Below, piece by piece: positions 1 through 11,389 of a DNA stretch of 64,000 nt (position 1 is its first letter; the number at the start of each line of letters is the position of its first letter). The position numbers were made by a program, and so were the translations under genes. Source of the stretch: Costus lasius (Eukaryota > Streptophyta > Magnoliopsida > Zingiberales > Costaceae); assembly GCA_027563935.2 (NCBI GenBank), contig CM050446.2, positions 125,256,499 through 125,320,498 on the forward strand. Direction: 5' to 3'. The notes beneath the pieces were generated by a model, which worked only from the letters and a program-made list of their open reading frames with translations, ran no database searches and was not told where the DNA came from.

Positions 1-654
1 AGTATAGAACCCGTCTAGGAAGGTTTCTGCAAGGTTTGGTTCAATTCTGGTTCAATTTGGAGTCGAATCGAGTGAGAAAACCCGACGGGCGGACGTTTTC
101 ATGGCCCGTAATGAATTTACGGCCGTCGTAAATGCTTTCGTGTGTACATGCCTTTGCACACAGAAAGTTTCACGGTCCGTGAAGGATTCACGGCCTCACC
201 CGTGAAAGTTTCTGTGAGCTTTTTAACTTAGCCGTTTCTTCACCCTTCGAACGCCAAAATTACGGCCGACTCCATATTTACGGCTAAGGCTGTGAATGTT
301 GAAATCTTCACCGTTTTCACTCCAAATTTGACGTGTAAGCTTGTAATCTCCTCAGGAATCATGTTATGGTCTCAAAACTCTCAAAATCCATCATTTTTGA
401 GTCATTTTACCTACATTTTCATAAAAATGAAGAAAAGTGAAGATTATGTGCCAAGTGAAGCAAAAACATTAAAAATTGCATAAAATTATTCAATTAAGCC
501 CAAAATATGTTCTAAAATATAGGCAAAAATGTGGTGTAAATACAACACATAAGCTATCGAAACTTAGATTTTCTAGTACTTAACCTTGTTCCCTGTGGGA
601 TTTGACAATCTTTTATATTACTTCGACATTACCGTGCACTTGCGGTGCGTGTCA
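1..654 (+). repeat. Athila-like Ty3/gypsy LTR, 3' part
   Basis: This is the right-hand part of an LTR cut by the window edge. It shares two features with the LTRs at 44974-46660 and 52930-54521. One is a cluster of ACGGCC/GGCCGT motifs (about 80-300). The other is a U5 end with 'ccctgtgggat', 'acttcgacatt' and GTGCACTTGCGG before an end near 654. No clear tRNA primer site follows, so it is probably a solo or truncated LTR. The short ORF at 292-483 is not a gene. Confidence 0.6.
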
Positions 655-1497
655 GTGTTGCCACCTCTCCTTAGCAAGTTGGATTGCTAAGAAACTCTAG
701 TTGCCACCACCCAAGAAGACGGACAGCAAGTTGCGCCGCCCCAAAGCATGGTGTCGCCGCCAACAAGGTGATGCCGCCGGTGATCTTCTTGCCTCCAAGA
801 GTGGTCGCCGGTGGACACCAAGAACTCCTCTTGCCAATTGCCTCCAAGAAGCGAGAAGATGGTGATCTTGCCAAAGCCTTGTCGCCTCTACAAGTTTTTG
901 CAAGTATCTAAGGAAAAAATCAGCCGCCAATAGCTAGGTCGAATCTCCTTTGAATCACCATGATGGATCCTCGCCCATATTGGATCCAACCCGCCAAGAT
1001 GGATCCGCCCAAGTGGATGTTCGCCCATGCCTTAGTGGATCCTCATGCCAAGTGGATCCAAACTTGTCTTATTGGATCCTCACATAAATATTATTGGATC
1101 CGCACTTAAGTTGGCACGTGCAAAACATGTGCCACTTAATTTAAATAATCCAGTTAATGACATCCATGTCCCAAATGAACATAGTGCCTTTAACTGATCT
1201 CTGGCACTCCAATTGAACCCGGATTCGAACCCAAGCTCTCCTCCAATGCACCTCTGCATGTGGACCATGCTCCATCAAACCCCTAGGCCTAACCCAAGGA
1301 TAGAGCATGTGCAATGATCATGCTCCTCAGCAATGTACCTGCAAACACATCCTAACACAATGTTAGTACCCTAGCTTCACTACTAGGCCCCCTTCCACAT
1401 CAGGCCTTACTCCAGTAAGGTGTTTGCTCCCTACTCATAGCCCCTATGAGTCCATGGGAAGGGTGGAGTATAACCCCAGTATACCCAGGGCATCACA
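655..1497 (-). repeat. chromovirus-like LTR (reverse orientation), partial or 3' LTR
   Basis: Read on the minus strand, an LTR appears to start at 1497 with TGTGATGCCC. It is preceded by a purine-rich tract, TTGGGGGAGAATT (1498-1510), typical of a chromovirus polypurine tract. Minus-strand bases just before it (about 1511-1540) read like the end of a pol gene. The far end of the LTR is not clear; I place it where similarity to the Athila-like LTR stops. Inside is a cluster of TGGATCC heptamers (960-1100). Overlapping ORFs of 60-77 aa at 670-1270 look like chance ORFs. Confidence 0.5.
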
Positions 1498-1672
1498 ATT
1501 CTCCCCCAACTGAATTGGTACTCGTCCTCGAGGCCAACTCCTCCTCATGAGTTTACCTTTATCCTCTCCACTCCATATGCAAACCTAATATAAAAAAAAT
1601 AATACACAGTATTAGACGAAACAAAAGGAAATAAAAGAAAACTAATGTGTAGATGAATTAATATATATGTAC
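1498..1672 (-). other. polypurine tract and 3' internal end of chromovirus-like element
   Basis: On the minus strand 1498-1510 is a polypurine tract adjoining the LTR start at 1497. About 40 further bases look like the last codons of a pol gene. The rest up to the hAT fragment is AT-rich and unrecognised. No other domain of this element is present, so it is truncated here. Confidence 0.45.
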
Positions 1673-2403
1673 CTCAAAATGTGATTTTGTAAAATCCACG
1701 AAGAATCAATATAATGAGCTGTGATTGCCATGTAACCCCTCTTTTGATTACCTGATGTCCACATGTCTCATGTAATTGCTATTCTTCCATCAACATTGTC
1801 CAACAATTTCATTGTCATTGCTTTCTCAACATCATAGATTTTCAATACCTCCTTCTTAATAGAGTTTCGACAAGGCACCTTAAATAAAGGTTGGAGTGCA
1901 CTTATAAACCTCTTGAAACCAATATGATCCACTATTAAAAGTAGATATTCGTGGATGATTATTGCACTTGCTAACTCTTATTTTGCAATTTCTGGATCAT
2001 AAATACTTGAAGTCATTTCTGGTTTATTTTTAGTCATCTTTGATGTGAGAACTTTTTGGCCTCTCATAGCAATCTTTCATTGAATGCAAGTTTCCATGTG
2101 TTGGTGCAAATGCTTTATTCCATTTTTTGATTTTCCACCAAGTAACTTTCTACAATAATTACATTGAGCCTTATCCTCCCCATTAACCTGAGTCTTCTTA
2201 AAATGATTCCATACAATGCTTTTAAGTTTCCCATGTGCAGTTGACTCTGTATTATCTAATGTGTGACTTGGGTCTCCTTCAATGACATTGTCATTTGAAG
2301 TAGAAACTCGAGGATTACAACTTGCAACATCATTTGATTGTACCAAATTTTCTGCTTGGTCAGATACTAATTGCTGTGACTGTGAAATATTATTATCTGC
2401 CAT
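1673..2403 (-). pseudogene. hAT-superfamily transposase, N-terminal fragment (BED zinc finger)
   Basis: The minus strand starts with ATG at 2403 and reads an acidic N-terminus. A BED-type zinc finger follows: a W-x-HF segment, then CNYCRKLLGG and a final HLHQHMETC (positions about 2080-2220). Downstream, about 2076-1673, the frames continue with hAT-like segments such as RGYMAITAHYID and DMWTSGNQKRG. At least two in-frame stops interrupt them, one just before DMWTSG. The fragment ends at a possible splice donor near 1673, and the catalytic core beyond it is missing. hAT transposases move DNA by cut and paste; this copy cannot be active. Chromovirus-like sequence lies immediately downstream and an Athila-like fragment upstream. 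Confidence 0.7.
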
Positions 2404-2704
2404 CTATATGTAAAATAGAAATTCAAGAACATATAAAATGAGAATAAACCAAGCACCATACTTGTTAACAAAACTATATATAAAGTATGTCTTGACATTT
2501 GATAAAAGCTACTCATCTCTGTATGTTTTTATTTCTGTAGAGTGTCATTACTTTTCTAAATTGATTTGCTCTTATTATAACTAGAAAGATCCAGTGATTT
2601 GCAACTATTCAATAACATAATGACTAGCCAATAAAATATATATTCTAATAAGAACAACATTTTATCCATATGTAGTGAAAATTGAGGAACAAGTAATTAT
2701 ATAT
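2404..2704. other. AT-rich spacer, nothing recognised
   Basis: About 300 bp of AT-rich sequence between the hAT start codon and the gypsy fragment. I see no ORF, tandem repeat or terminal motif. Confidence 0.4.
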
Positions 2705-3990
2705 TTGTATCAGCTAGAATAAAAAATTTACCAACCCTTATTGGCACGTCCTCTAGATTTCCTACCGGATGTCATACGGAACGGTCGGCCAATTGCAAAG
2801 AGATGTTTGTCGACTTTAAGTCTCTGATATCCAGTTTCTTGCAAAGAGAGAGTGGCATCAGACTTACACTGGCACCAAGATCGCATAAAGCACGGTCAAA
2901 AGGTGTGTTTATGATTAGGCATTGAATGGTAAAGCTGTCTGGGTCCTTCAACTTTGGCGGTAACTTGTTTTGGATGATTGCGTTGCATTCCTCAGTTAAC
3001 GCCACTGTGCCATGTTTTTCCATCTTTCTTTTTATTTGATAAGATCTCCTTCAAAAACTTAGCATAGGATGACATTTGTGATAAAGCATCGGTAAATGAT
3101 ATGTTAATATACAGCTTTTTTAAAACTTCCAAAAATTTACTAAATTGCCGATCAAGTTTCGCTTTTGCCAACCTCTATGGAAATGGAATGGGTGGTTTGT
3201 AAGGTGGTGGTGGAACATAGACAGGTTCAGTCTCTTTCAGCTGAGGTTCACTCTCAATGACAACAGGTTCCTCAGGCTCCGAAATTTTACCTTCATCCTC
3301 ACAATGGTCATCCTTAGGCATTTCCGGCTCTTCAAGCTGTTTACCACTACGCGTGGTAATGGCATTGCAATGTTCTCTAGGGTTTGTTTCGGGTTGTTCG
3401 GGCAGTCTGCCCGGCGGTCTAGTAGATGTGCTAGCCTACTGGGCTATTTGATTTTCTAATATCTTCTTGTGTGTGATTAAGCCTTTGATTGCATCCAAGA
3501 TATTTTCTATTGCCTTGGTTTGCGTTGACACAAAGTTGTCAAAGCGCGACGCTAAGGTTTGTTCCTGTGGTATTGTGTTGGTACTTGGTTGTGAAGGCTG
3601 ATCAAATTGCTTAGGTTGATACCCGGTGTTGGATGAATGAAATCCAGGAGGTTGCCTATAGTTCGATGGTTGAACTGCATTGTTGTTTCTATAGAAAAAA
3701 TTGGGATGATTTTTCCACCCATGGTTGTAGGTGTTTGAATAGGGGTTGTTTGGGACCCTCGGGTTGAAGTTACCTACAGCATTCATTAAAGCGAGTGGGG
3801 GGTCTTGTGATACCATGTTCCCTAATTGACAAGTGTCAGAAAGATGACATTCCACTCTACAAATTTCACATATAGCAGCATTAGAAGCATTATGATGCAT
3901 GTTCATAGAGTCAAGTTTATGAAATAATGAATCTACTTTTGCAGCAAGAGAACTAAGAGCGTCAAGTTCATACTTACCGGAACTTGCAAT
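2705..3990 (-). pseudogene. Athila-like Ty3/gypsy gag-protease fragment
   Basis: The minus strand from about 3990 reads the gag C-terminus: a segment matching LDALSSLAAKVDSL, then a zinc knuckle C-x2-C-x4-H-x4-C (CEIC...H...C, about 3830-3870). A proline/asparagine/glutamine-rich tail follows, then a retroviral-type aspartic protease with the DLGAS catalytic motif (3023-2772). The same order and near-identical motifs occur in the forward element at 46838-50760, so this is a relative. It is a pseudogene: gag and protease lie in separate frames, a stop (TGA) follows DRSV at about 2770, and RT and integrase are absent. Confidence 0.8.
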
Positions 3991-4732
3991 ACCATTTAAT
4001 CTTAGTCTCTAACTATGTGAAATCCTCAAAAAGATCCAAAAACTTTCCCATAATCATCATCTACTCATGAGGAAAACCTTCCCTTCCAAATATTGCTCTC
4101 CCCATTGCGTTTACATGATTTAAGCTTTTAAACATGTCTCGACACAGCTTATTCCATCATATTAGGCATATTTATTAGAAATGATTAACCGTGGGATCCG
4201 AGAAAGAAGAGGGAGTGCATACTTGTTGCATATTTTTGAGCTTGAAAGGGAAGGAAGAGAGAAAATTATTTTCTAGGCATGGACCCTACTTAGTCATCAT
4301 AGGCAAAGTTCATCAAGACCGTTCCTCTAGGAAATGGGGAATGGGTAATGGAGCCGTTGTTTGCTCCTATTTACCCTTCTCTCCATTCACTAAACATATG
4401 CTGATGATTGCGAGGGTAGGGAGTCTCAATGGCAAGAGTAAAGAGAAAATCTTTTTTAAGAAATGGGCGGAGTCAGTGAAAAGAGAGGGTTTAATGAAGA
4501 GAGAGAAGGGTAAATGGGAGCAAATGGTGGCTTTGTTACTCATTCCCCTTTCTTCCAAGATGGACAGTTGTGATGGACCTTGCCTGGGACTATAGGCCAT
4601 GCCTAGAAATTTTTTGTGAAGAAAAGGGAGGTGAGAGGGTGGAGCCCACTGAGCGGAGAAGGGTTGCGATTTATACCTACCCGGTGCGGAGGGTAGCTGA
4701 GAAGATAAAAGAAATCATAGAAAACATGCAGA
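3991..4732. other. unrecognised sequence between repeats
   Basis: No domain recognised. An ORF of 134 aa at 4191-4595 (+) is lysine/serine-rich without homologues I know, and an opposite frame overlaps it. I treat both as chance ORFs. The sequence could be remnants of the Harbinger element or of a captured gene. Confidence 0.35.
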
Positions 4733-5352
4733 ATAAATCGCCTGACAAAAACACCAACTATGCGAGCTATGCGAGAGTTAAGAATTAGTTTACCTTCTCT
4801 CTAGACTCTAATCCTTCTTATCCTTCGCCATCACAATAGCCTTTAAGAAATTTACAACCACCAGATACAATCATTAAAAAAAAATACACACAAAGGAAGG
4901 ACAAATGCCAGAGACGACAACTTTACTTTTCCTTTTCGATTAGTCACCTCTTGGTGGAGACATTGCAACCTTCCTCCGCCATAATCTCCTCTACCTTGGC
5001 TTGTACAAGATTCGAGGATGGAAATAAGAGCTCACTATAAAAGCTAGTGAAAAATCTAAGCAAGGAAGAACTTTCTGTCTCCGGGAGATCCTTCTTCTCA
5101 ATCATCTCCTCCACAATGGGCCTCAAGAAGATCAGACAAAATGTAGCTAAAAAATCACATCACAAGAATACCAACTACACGAGAGTTGAGAACTGGGTTA
5201 CCTTCTCTCCAGAGTTGGGATCCTACTCATCCTTTACCACCACAATGGCCTTCAAGAAATTTATGACCACTATATAGAATCATTCAAAGAATGCATGAAA
5301 AGGGGCGATAAGTAGCAGAGACAATGATTTTTTACTTTTTCTTTCCAGTTGG
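4733..5352 (+). repeat. diverged direct duplication (~210 bp units, ~409 bp apart)
   Basis: A unit at about 4733-4942 recurs diverged at about 5141-5352. Shared landmarks are 'ttaccttctctc', 'aagaaattta' and 'agcagagac'/'gccagagac'. The spacer holds a minus-strand ORF of 60 aa (4944-5126, starting RPIVEEMIEKK) preceded by a possible splice acceptor (tttttag). It may be a captured exon, but I do not recognise it. Confidence 0.5.
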
Positions 5353-5375
5353 AACTAGAACCTTGCCCTGCCTCC

Positions 5376-5700
5376 ATCTCCTCTCGCACTCTAGACAGGT
5401 GTGTGATTATTATGCCCCGAGAGCCACTGGGTCCAGGAAAGTGTTACTTAATTGATGCTGGCTATACACAAATGCGTGAGTACCTTGACCCTCATAGAGG
5501 AGTAAGGTATCATCTTCAGGAATATCAACAAGGGTGCTCACCACAAGGGCTCAAAGAAGTATTTAATAAGACACACTTCTCTCTTAGGAGTTGCATTGAA
5601 AGATGTTTTGGAGTATAGAAGAAGAGGTGAGATATTTTACGTGATATGTCTTTCTTCCCATATGAAACACAAGTAAAAATTGTAGTTGCATCAATGACAC
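5376..5700 (+). pseudogene. PIF/Harbinger transposase (DDE_Tnp_4-like), 5' piece
   Basis: The frame reads GPGKCYLIDAGYTQ, then HRGVRYHLQEYQQG and LRSCIERCFGV. This is the characteristic end of the Harbinger nuclease domain: an aspartate in the DAGY motif and the catalytic glutamate in the IERCFGV motif. The frame runs on past two stops, TAG and TGA at about 5616-5631, where the family usually has tryptophan, to the end of this segment. The copia solo LTR at 5701 interrupts it and it resumes at 7437. The N-terminal half of the domain is absent. PIF/Harbinger elements transpose by cut and paste. Confidence 0.75.
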
Positions 5701-7431
5701 TGTTAGTGTTTATGCCCTAGGACCTCAGGATGGTCCATTGGGATATGTGTATCACATCTAGTTGATAGATGAGTTATCTTGGCATCGTCGTTGTTATGCA
5801 AGTTTGCACATCTGCGCATATGTACATTTTCATATACAATGTCCCTAAGAGATAGATTTTATCTAGTCTCTGTGTTTATCCCTAGTCGAGAATCATAGTG
5901 GATATGGGACAACTATGAATCACTTAAGACTGGTATATGCGCTGGTTGAGCACAGGTTGCTAACACATGCATATGGGTATATCAAGGGAGATATACTGGA
6001 TCGACCCGCCGTGAGGATTCATCTCGGTGTCACGAGATGAATATCACAGTGACAGAGTTGCTCTTGTCCTAGACTTGAGGGCATTGGTGTCTCTATATAG
6101 TGATTGATGTACTTTGATGCAACCTAACACTTCGCTGTAAAAAGGAAGTCATAACGGTTGTCATTAGGTATGTCATAAGCCGTATGAGAGATTCAATGTG
6201 CCAATAGAGGATTTGCCCCTTCCTTACGGGGAAGCTTGATTGTCCATGGCGCCCCTATATGGATGACTGAAAGTATATGGCCATAGCCAGGTAAGAACCT
6301 GATTTAGTCATGTCATAATATTGGGATTAAGTGTGATACACTTGCCCAATCTGGACATCAGTTGGCAAAAGGACAAAGCTGCACTTGTACTTTGTCGCAG
6401 TTTTAGGGGATGTCGATGATGACACCATTCTGATGACTTGGGTAGTAATGATGTACTGCTAGGTGCCACTCATTGCTTGTGATGATTTAGTCATCACTGT
6501 CAACGTCTGAAGAACCTACAAGGTCGCACACCTTGACACTCGAGGTCTCATACTGATCGTTTAGCCTCTGATCGAATCATTGTGTGATTCAGATCTTTTG
6601 GGGAACTGATGCATTGAGACTTTTATAGAGGAGATGATGTTTTATTTTAGTTCATGTTTGACCACTAGTTGACTCTAGTGGACCACATTTGACCTCTGTT
6701 GACCTGTGGTGTCAAAATGAGTCAAACAAGGGTCTTGGTGCAAGTTTGGGGCTTGGCACTTTAGTCACATAAATAAAATAAAATTATTAATTGGCAAGAG
6801 AATTTTTCTCTTGGCTAATTAATAAGCTTGGGCGCAATTTACAATTAATAGCGTCTGTAGGGATTCGAACCCGTGACGCTGATCTGGTTAACTGTGAATA
6901 GGCGCCTACTCATTATCCCACATGGGAAAAATCTCATTTATGTGTCTGGCTCTGCTATTATAAATAGAGAGGCCCACTTGGGAGATTTTTGTACCAGACT
7001 CTTCTCTTGTCTCTAGTTGTCGCCTCCCCTCTGCTCCCTGGCATGAGGGTCCTGGAGGTGACGAGAATAAAAGCTTTTGCATCGAGGGTTGGGACAAGTG
7101 GTAGTGCTACCCACTCCTTGTCGCCAACACCCCTTCTTCTCCTTGGCATTGGCGCAAGCTGAGAAGTAAAGAGGCGTGGATCTCATCTCCCGAGGCTAGC
7201 ACCATGCGTGGAGATTGGAGAGATCTCGAGAAGTTCGTGTGTGTGCGATTGTAGAGGACGGGCCTTTGCGCGTTTTCGTCATCGGCCGCTCCTAAAAGTT
7301 GCTTAATAAGGTATTGCTCTTTACATCCTTCGGTTTTCTCTCGTAAATGATCCTGGTGTTTCTGGAATTCCGTTTCGGACCTCCGCTTCCGCTGTGTTTA
7401 AAGTTTTTCTGAGGTCCGGGGATTCCTAACA
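5701..7431 (+). mobile_element. Ty1/copia solo LTR with perfect TSD
   Basis: The LTR runs from TGTTAGTGTTTATGCCC to ATTCCTAACA (1,731 bp) and is flanked by GACAC at 5696-5700 and 7432-7436. Its start and several internal blocks (for example 'gtggatatgggacaact' and 'atgtccct') match the copia LTR at 55362-57315 read on the minus strand, so it is a diverged member of that family. It sits inside the Harbinger transposase. Removing the LTR and one TSD copy puts the transposase frame back in register. The internal region was probably lost by LTR-LTR recombination. Confidence 0.9.
6955..6967 (+). promoter_or_regulatory. TATA-like box of the copia solo LTR
   Basis: CTATTATAAATAG lies within the LTR, where a U3 promoter would be expected. 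It supports the forward orientation. Activity is unknown. Confidence 0.45.
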
Positions 7432-7436
7432 GACAC

Positions 7437-7624
7437 TACATAATTTTATTAGGCAATCAATAAACTTAGATGAGTTCTTTCAAGAAGTTGATGCTAATCT
7501 TGATTTGGTTGTGGAGGATAGCCTTCAATAAAATGAAGAGACCAATGAAACTGAAGTAGATTCTACGGAGATAGATATGCTCCGTAATCAGATTGCTTTG
7601 AGTATCATAGATTTACATATGTAG
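7437..7624 (+). pseudogene. PIF/Harbinger transposase, 3' piece
   Basis: The transposase frame resumes right after the second TSD copy with HNFIRQS, the conserved LHNFIR motif that closes Harbinger nuclease domains. An acidic tail follows, then MLRNQIALSI, which resembles the usual MRDQIA C-terminus, before a stop at 7622-7624. One in-frame stop (TAA) lies at about 7530. Together with 5376-5700 it forms one dead gene split by an LTR. Confidence 0.75.
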
Positions 7625-8242
7625 TGTGATATGTAATTTGGTATGTGTGAAGGATAACATTTGTGTTGTATGAGACAATTTGTATTATATGAGACAATTT
7701 ATAACTATAGATATTTTGTTGTTCAAATATTTAATTTTGTTACATATTTCTTCTTAATATAAAAGCACAATTCTTTTATTATGCTAACCAACACTAGTAC
7801 ATTCCCAAATAGCTTATAACTTCCCCAGCCAGCTACCTTTTAACTAGTAATTCTCTAGCTAGCAAAAGATAAAAGCAAAATCAGCCCCAAACTGGCCGAA
7901 AGGAAGCCACCGCTGCCGGCGAGGCGGAGTAGAGAGAGGGTGGCTACGAAGAGGGGTAGTAAGAGAAGAACAAGGGTCGAAATTGGCTTAGTGTTTGAGT
8001 AGTTGAAAAATGCCATCGCCATTACGATTCAGCAGAGAGGACTTGGAGGAGAGTGCTCTTATAGGAAGAATGGAAGATCGTTGAGGACCATGAAGGTGGA
8101 AATATAAGGCAGTGTGGTTAGAGGAAGAAGATTCCAAGAGAAACAAAAATAATTCAATTGGATTATTATTCTATTGCATGATCCTATTGCATATTTTATA
8201 TTTTATTATATATCATAAATAGCGTATCAAAAAGACACGAGA
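7625..8242. other. AT-rich flank between Harbinger and MULE
   Basis: A terminal part of the Harbinger element may lie here, but I could not find its terminal inverted repeats. No ORF is recognised. Confidence 0.35.
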
Positions 8243-8870
8243 AAAAGTCTGTGGATATGAATCTTTCGATGGCTAATCCACCGTTAAACAAATCTTAAAA
8301 ACCATTTTTCATACGTGTATCCCAAAGTTAAAATGGTGGTAAAGTCGAGTGTGGATTCGTCAACGCTCTGCCCCCGCAACGCTCTCTAACCCAACCAATG
8401 ACAGTTATCTCCTCTTTTCTTTTCTCGCATCCTGCTCTCGCTCAAACTTCGTCCAGCTCCAACTTCATTCAGTGTCTCTCACCCAAGAAAACAAAAAACC
8501 TTAAACCCACCCTACTCCAACTTCGTCCAGCATCTCTCGCCCAAGAAAACAAAAAACCCTAAACCCTCTCCCGCTCTGACTTCGTCCAGCGTCTCCGTCG
8601 ATAGGATTTGTCGGCCTAGCATCTCTGTCTAGTGTTTTGGCCCCAGCGTTCTCATATAGTGTCTCCACCCCCGTCTTTGTCGATATTGTTTACATCTTAT
8701 CAGGGTAAGAATATTTTCTTTTTTACCACATTATTATCTCTCTTCTAACACACTGTGTTGTGCTATCCTCTTTCAGTGTTGTGGACTCAAATGCAATCGA
8801 ACCTCGCAACCAACTCTTCTACATATTCTCTGATCAAACTCCAATAGTGTAGGTAGGTAAGATATATTAC
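8243..8870 (+). repeat. MULE left terminal inverted repeat
   Basis: Pairs with about 12440-13073 in reverse complement. It contains a 58-bp internal tandem duplication at about 8459-8575, a unit ending in 'aagaaaacaaaaaaccctaaacc'-type sequence. Confidence 0.75.
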
Positions 8871-9550
8871 ATTTTTATGTTATATAGTATGAAAATTGAT
8901 CAGGTGAATGAGATGATGTGTGAACGTGGAGATGTTATGTCGGTTAGAATGTAGGTTTCATCGTTGAACTTATGATTTTATTGTCAAACTTTTGTGAAAC
9001 TTTTGAATCCAATATAATACAATATCTGAACTTGTGAATCCACTACAAGTATAAACAAAACCAAACCCATGTTTGCTATCCAAATGTAATAGCATTTATA
9101 TTCAATATATCATTAATTTACTTTAAATATAATGGTATTTATATTCAATATATCACTAATTCTAGTGAATTTTTCACATTTATTTATTTATTATTTCTAT
9201 TAATTTTTGCATTTGTACTTATTATCGAACTTTGTCATATATCATCGAAGTTGTTTAAAACTTAACTCAAACTTGCATGGAACTAATGGAAATAGTGTAT
9301 GATACTTTGCTGTAAATTCTAGTAAAATTTTTAATTTTTTTTCTTTATTATTTTATTATTTTTTTTCCATTTTCACTTATTATCGAACTTTACCATAATC
9401 ATCGAACTTGTTTGAAACTTAACCCAAACTTCCATAGAAGCAATGGAAATTCTAGTGAAATTTTCACTTTTGTTTCTTCACTATTTCTATTTATTTTTTT
9501 CATTTGCACTTAATGTCAAACTTATGACTTTATTATAGTGAGTTGCAATT

Positions 9551-10375
9551 ATGAGCAATTACAATTCTACCAACAGCAAGCCTTAGCTTAATATAGATGT
9601 TGAAGATGAAAGTTTTAGTGGTAAAGATCAACGTCGACTTTCTTAAAGTAGATGTTTAATGAGTCGATTATATAATTTCATTGATTAGTTGTCAACTAGT
9701 AATCATGTGAAGCAATAATTGTCATAGACTCCTTTTGGAAGAATTTTTGAAGGTCCATCCATTAGACTAAAAATGATGGGCCTAGAGTACTTGATTCCTT
9801 CATGGAATCCTAAAAAAATGGATTCACGCTAAATCAAATTTTAGTTTGAATTTACAGTGATGGATGTAGTTATAATCCGTGGATTACAAGGAGAGTTGGT
9901 TATTTTTTTATGGTGGTCAGCCAACTACACCATTCTACATGAAAGAATTATTTAGCACAATAAGCAATAGAGACCTGTTAGAGAAAAAGATGACAAGGAA
10001 GGATGCTGAAATTTTAGATAATAAAAGACTCTTAAGGTTGAGTATTTTATACATCTTATATACATTTTTATTTACATAGACAAATTATACTATTCCGTCA
10101 TCACTTGCAATTTATGCTGAGGCAGTCTACCGTTATTTGATAGAAAAATTGGATAAAAATATGAGTAGGAATAAAGGAGCTATCAGGAGCATTGCAGGGT
10201 GTAACATCCTTCTCAATGTAAGATTATCCTTAACTGAGTAATTATAATATTTTGTTTATGATTGTCATTATAATGCTTATTTTTCTTTTTTACAAATATG
10301 GTTATATGAATACTGCTCCATATGGAGAAAGGATATGGTGGACAATATTTATCCTTGTATATTTCGTTGAGCATA
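9551..10375 (+). pseudogene. MULE-associated second ORF, resembling plant mobile/DUF1985-type proteins
   Basis: From ATG at 9551 one frame reads through several stops with a protein-like pattern: SRLYNFID, TPFGRIFEGPSIRL, LEYLIPSWNP, then FTVMDVVIIRGL. A shift near 9900 leads into an intact stretch (9879-10079): GGQPTTPFYMKELFS and DAEILDNKRLLRLSILYILY. Later pieces read LAIYAEAVYRYLIEKLDKN, AGCNILLN and, after a possible intron, WLYEYCSIW. This layout resembles plant mobile-domain/DUF1985 proteins that often accompany MULEs and Ulp1-type genes. The family call is tentative. The copy is dead, with at least eight stops and one frameshift. It is convergent with the FAR1-type gene. Confidence 0.5.
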
Positions 10376-10513
10376 AGTTAAGGGCTCACAGAGAAATATA
10401 TATTTTAAATATGTAAAAAACATCAATGCATAAACGGTATGTACAATGTTTCACTTACGAAACCAACCTTGTCATCACTATTTTGTCCCTAATTGAAAAA
10501 AGTTATATATCTG

Positions 10514-11223
10514 CTAAGACTTCATCCCAGAATCTACCATGTGGTCAATTATAGTACGTTGATATGGAAGAATTTTTCTTTGTAATCTCAACAAATGTAT
10601 CTTATTGGGACGGGTCATTGAATAGTTATGGTTAATATCTAATCTCCATAAAGTCCATATATTGTTAGTGTCAATCTTGAATTCTACACGTGCCATGCAA
10701 TTAGTTTGTGTGATTGGTTGAGGATTAGTATCATAAGATATATGGACTTATCTCAACCCTTGCTTGCTACAAATAAACTTACGTGACGACAAGGAACCAT
10801 CTCTCCTGCACTTCACATTCTATTTCTTTATACTAAATCTCATCCTTTTTGCGTATTCATTGCAGAAGTTGTATGTTGCATTTTCATTCTAAAATGTCAT
10901 GCCAACAACCGACACTGGAGCTGAATGGGATTCATTTTTCTCTTGATTTTTAGATTCAACTATTTCAATTTCATAAACTTTACCATCTTCAATTACATGT
11001 GTAACTTTTTTAGTAGCCTCAACTTCCTGTAATGATATATACATCTAAGCAAAGATAATTGTCCATTCTTCTACTAAAAAGTTGATCATATCATCATTTC
11101 ATATCAATTGTTTCTTACCGATGTTATATTGTTTAGACTGATTTCAATGGACGTATTTTATTTATCTGATGAGTTCAACGTGATTATCTCATTGCATGTC
11201 ACCTTATTAGTACCCTTCTCCAT
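10514..11223 (-). pseudogene. FAR1/FHY3-type DNA-binding domain gene (MULE transposase N-terminus)
   Basis: On the minus strand exon 1 starts with ATG at 11223 (MEKGTNKV) and ends at a GT donor after 11119. Exon 2 starts at 11026 after an AG acceptor with EVEATKKVTH. It then reads the FAR1 zinc-binding domain: VVGMTF, YNFCNEYAKRMRFSIKK, VKCRRDGSLSSRKFICSKQG and TNCMARVEFKI, with NHNYS and PNKIHLLR further on. Cysteine and histidine positions fit the WRKY-GCM1-like fold. FAR1 proteins derive from MULE transposases. Four or more in-frame stops occur (in exon 1, after GMTF, after IKK and after GLR). The MULE catalytic domain that should follow is missing, so this is a truncated relic. Confidence 0.75.
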
Positions 11224-11389
11224 AGTTGCTATGAAATTAAACTTATATATCAAAACATGGATATCATAACAATATTTAGTATTTAGATATCCTGCATTCA
11301 AGTGTTATGATATTGACACTAAGTTCATGATAAAATAAAGTCAATAAATAATTATAATTTATAAAATAAATCATTATAATGATATTTGG

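Noticed and set aside
6855..6900. tRNA-like sequence on the minus strand (GGTTCGAATCCC with flanking AGCGTC/GACGCT)
   Set aside because: Only a B-box and one short stem fit. No A-box, anticodon arm or full cloverleaf. It lies inside a copia LTR.
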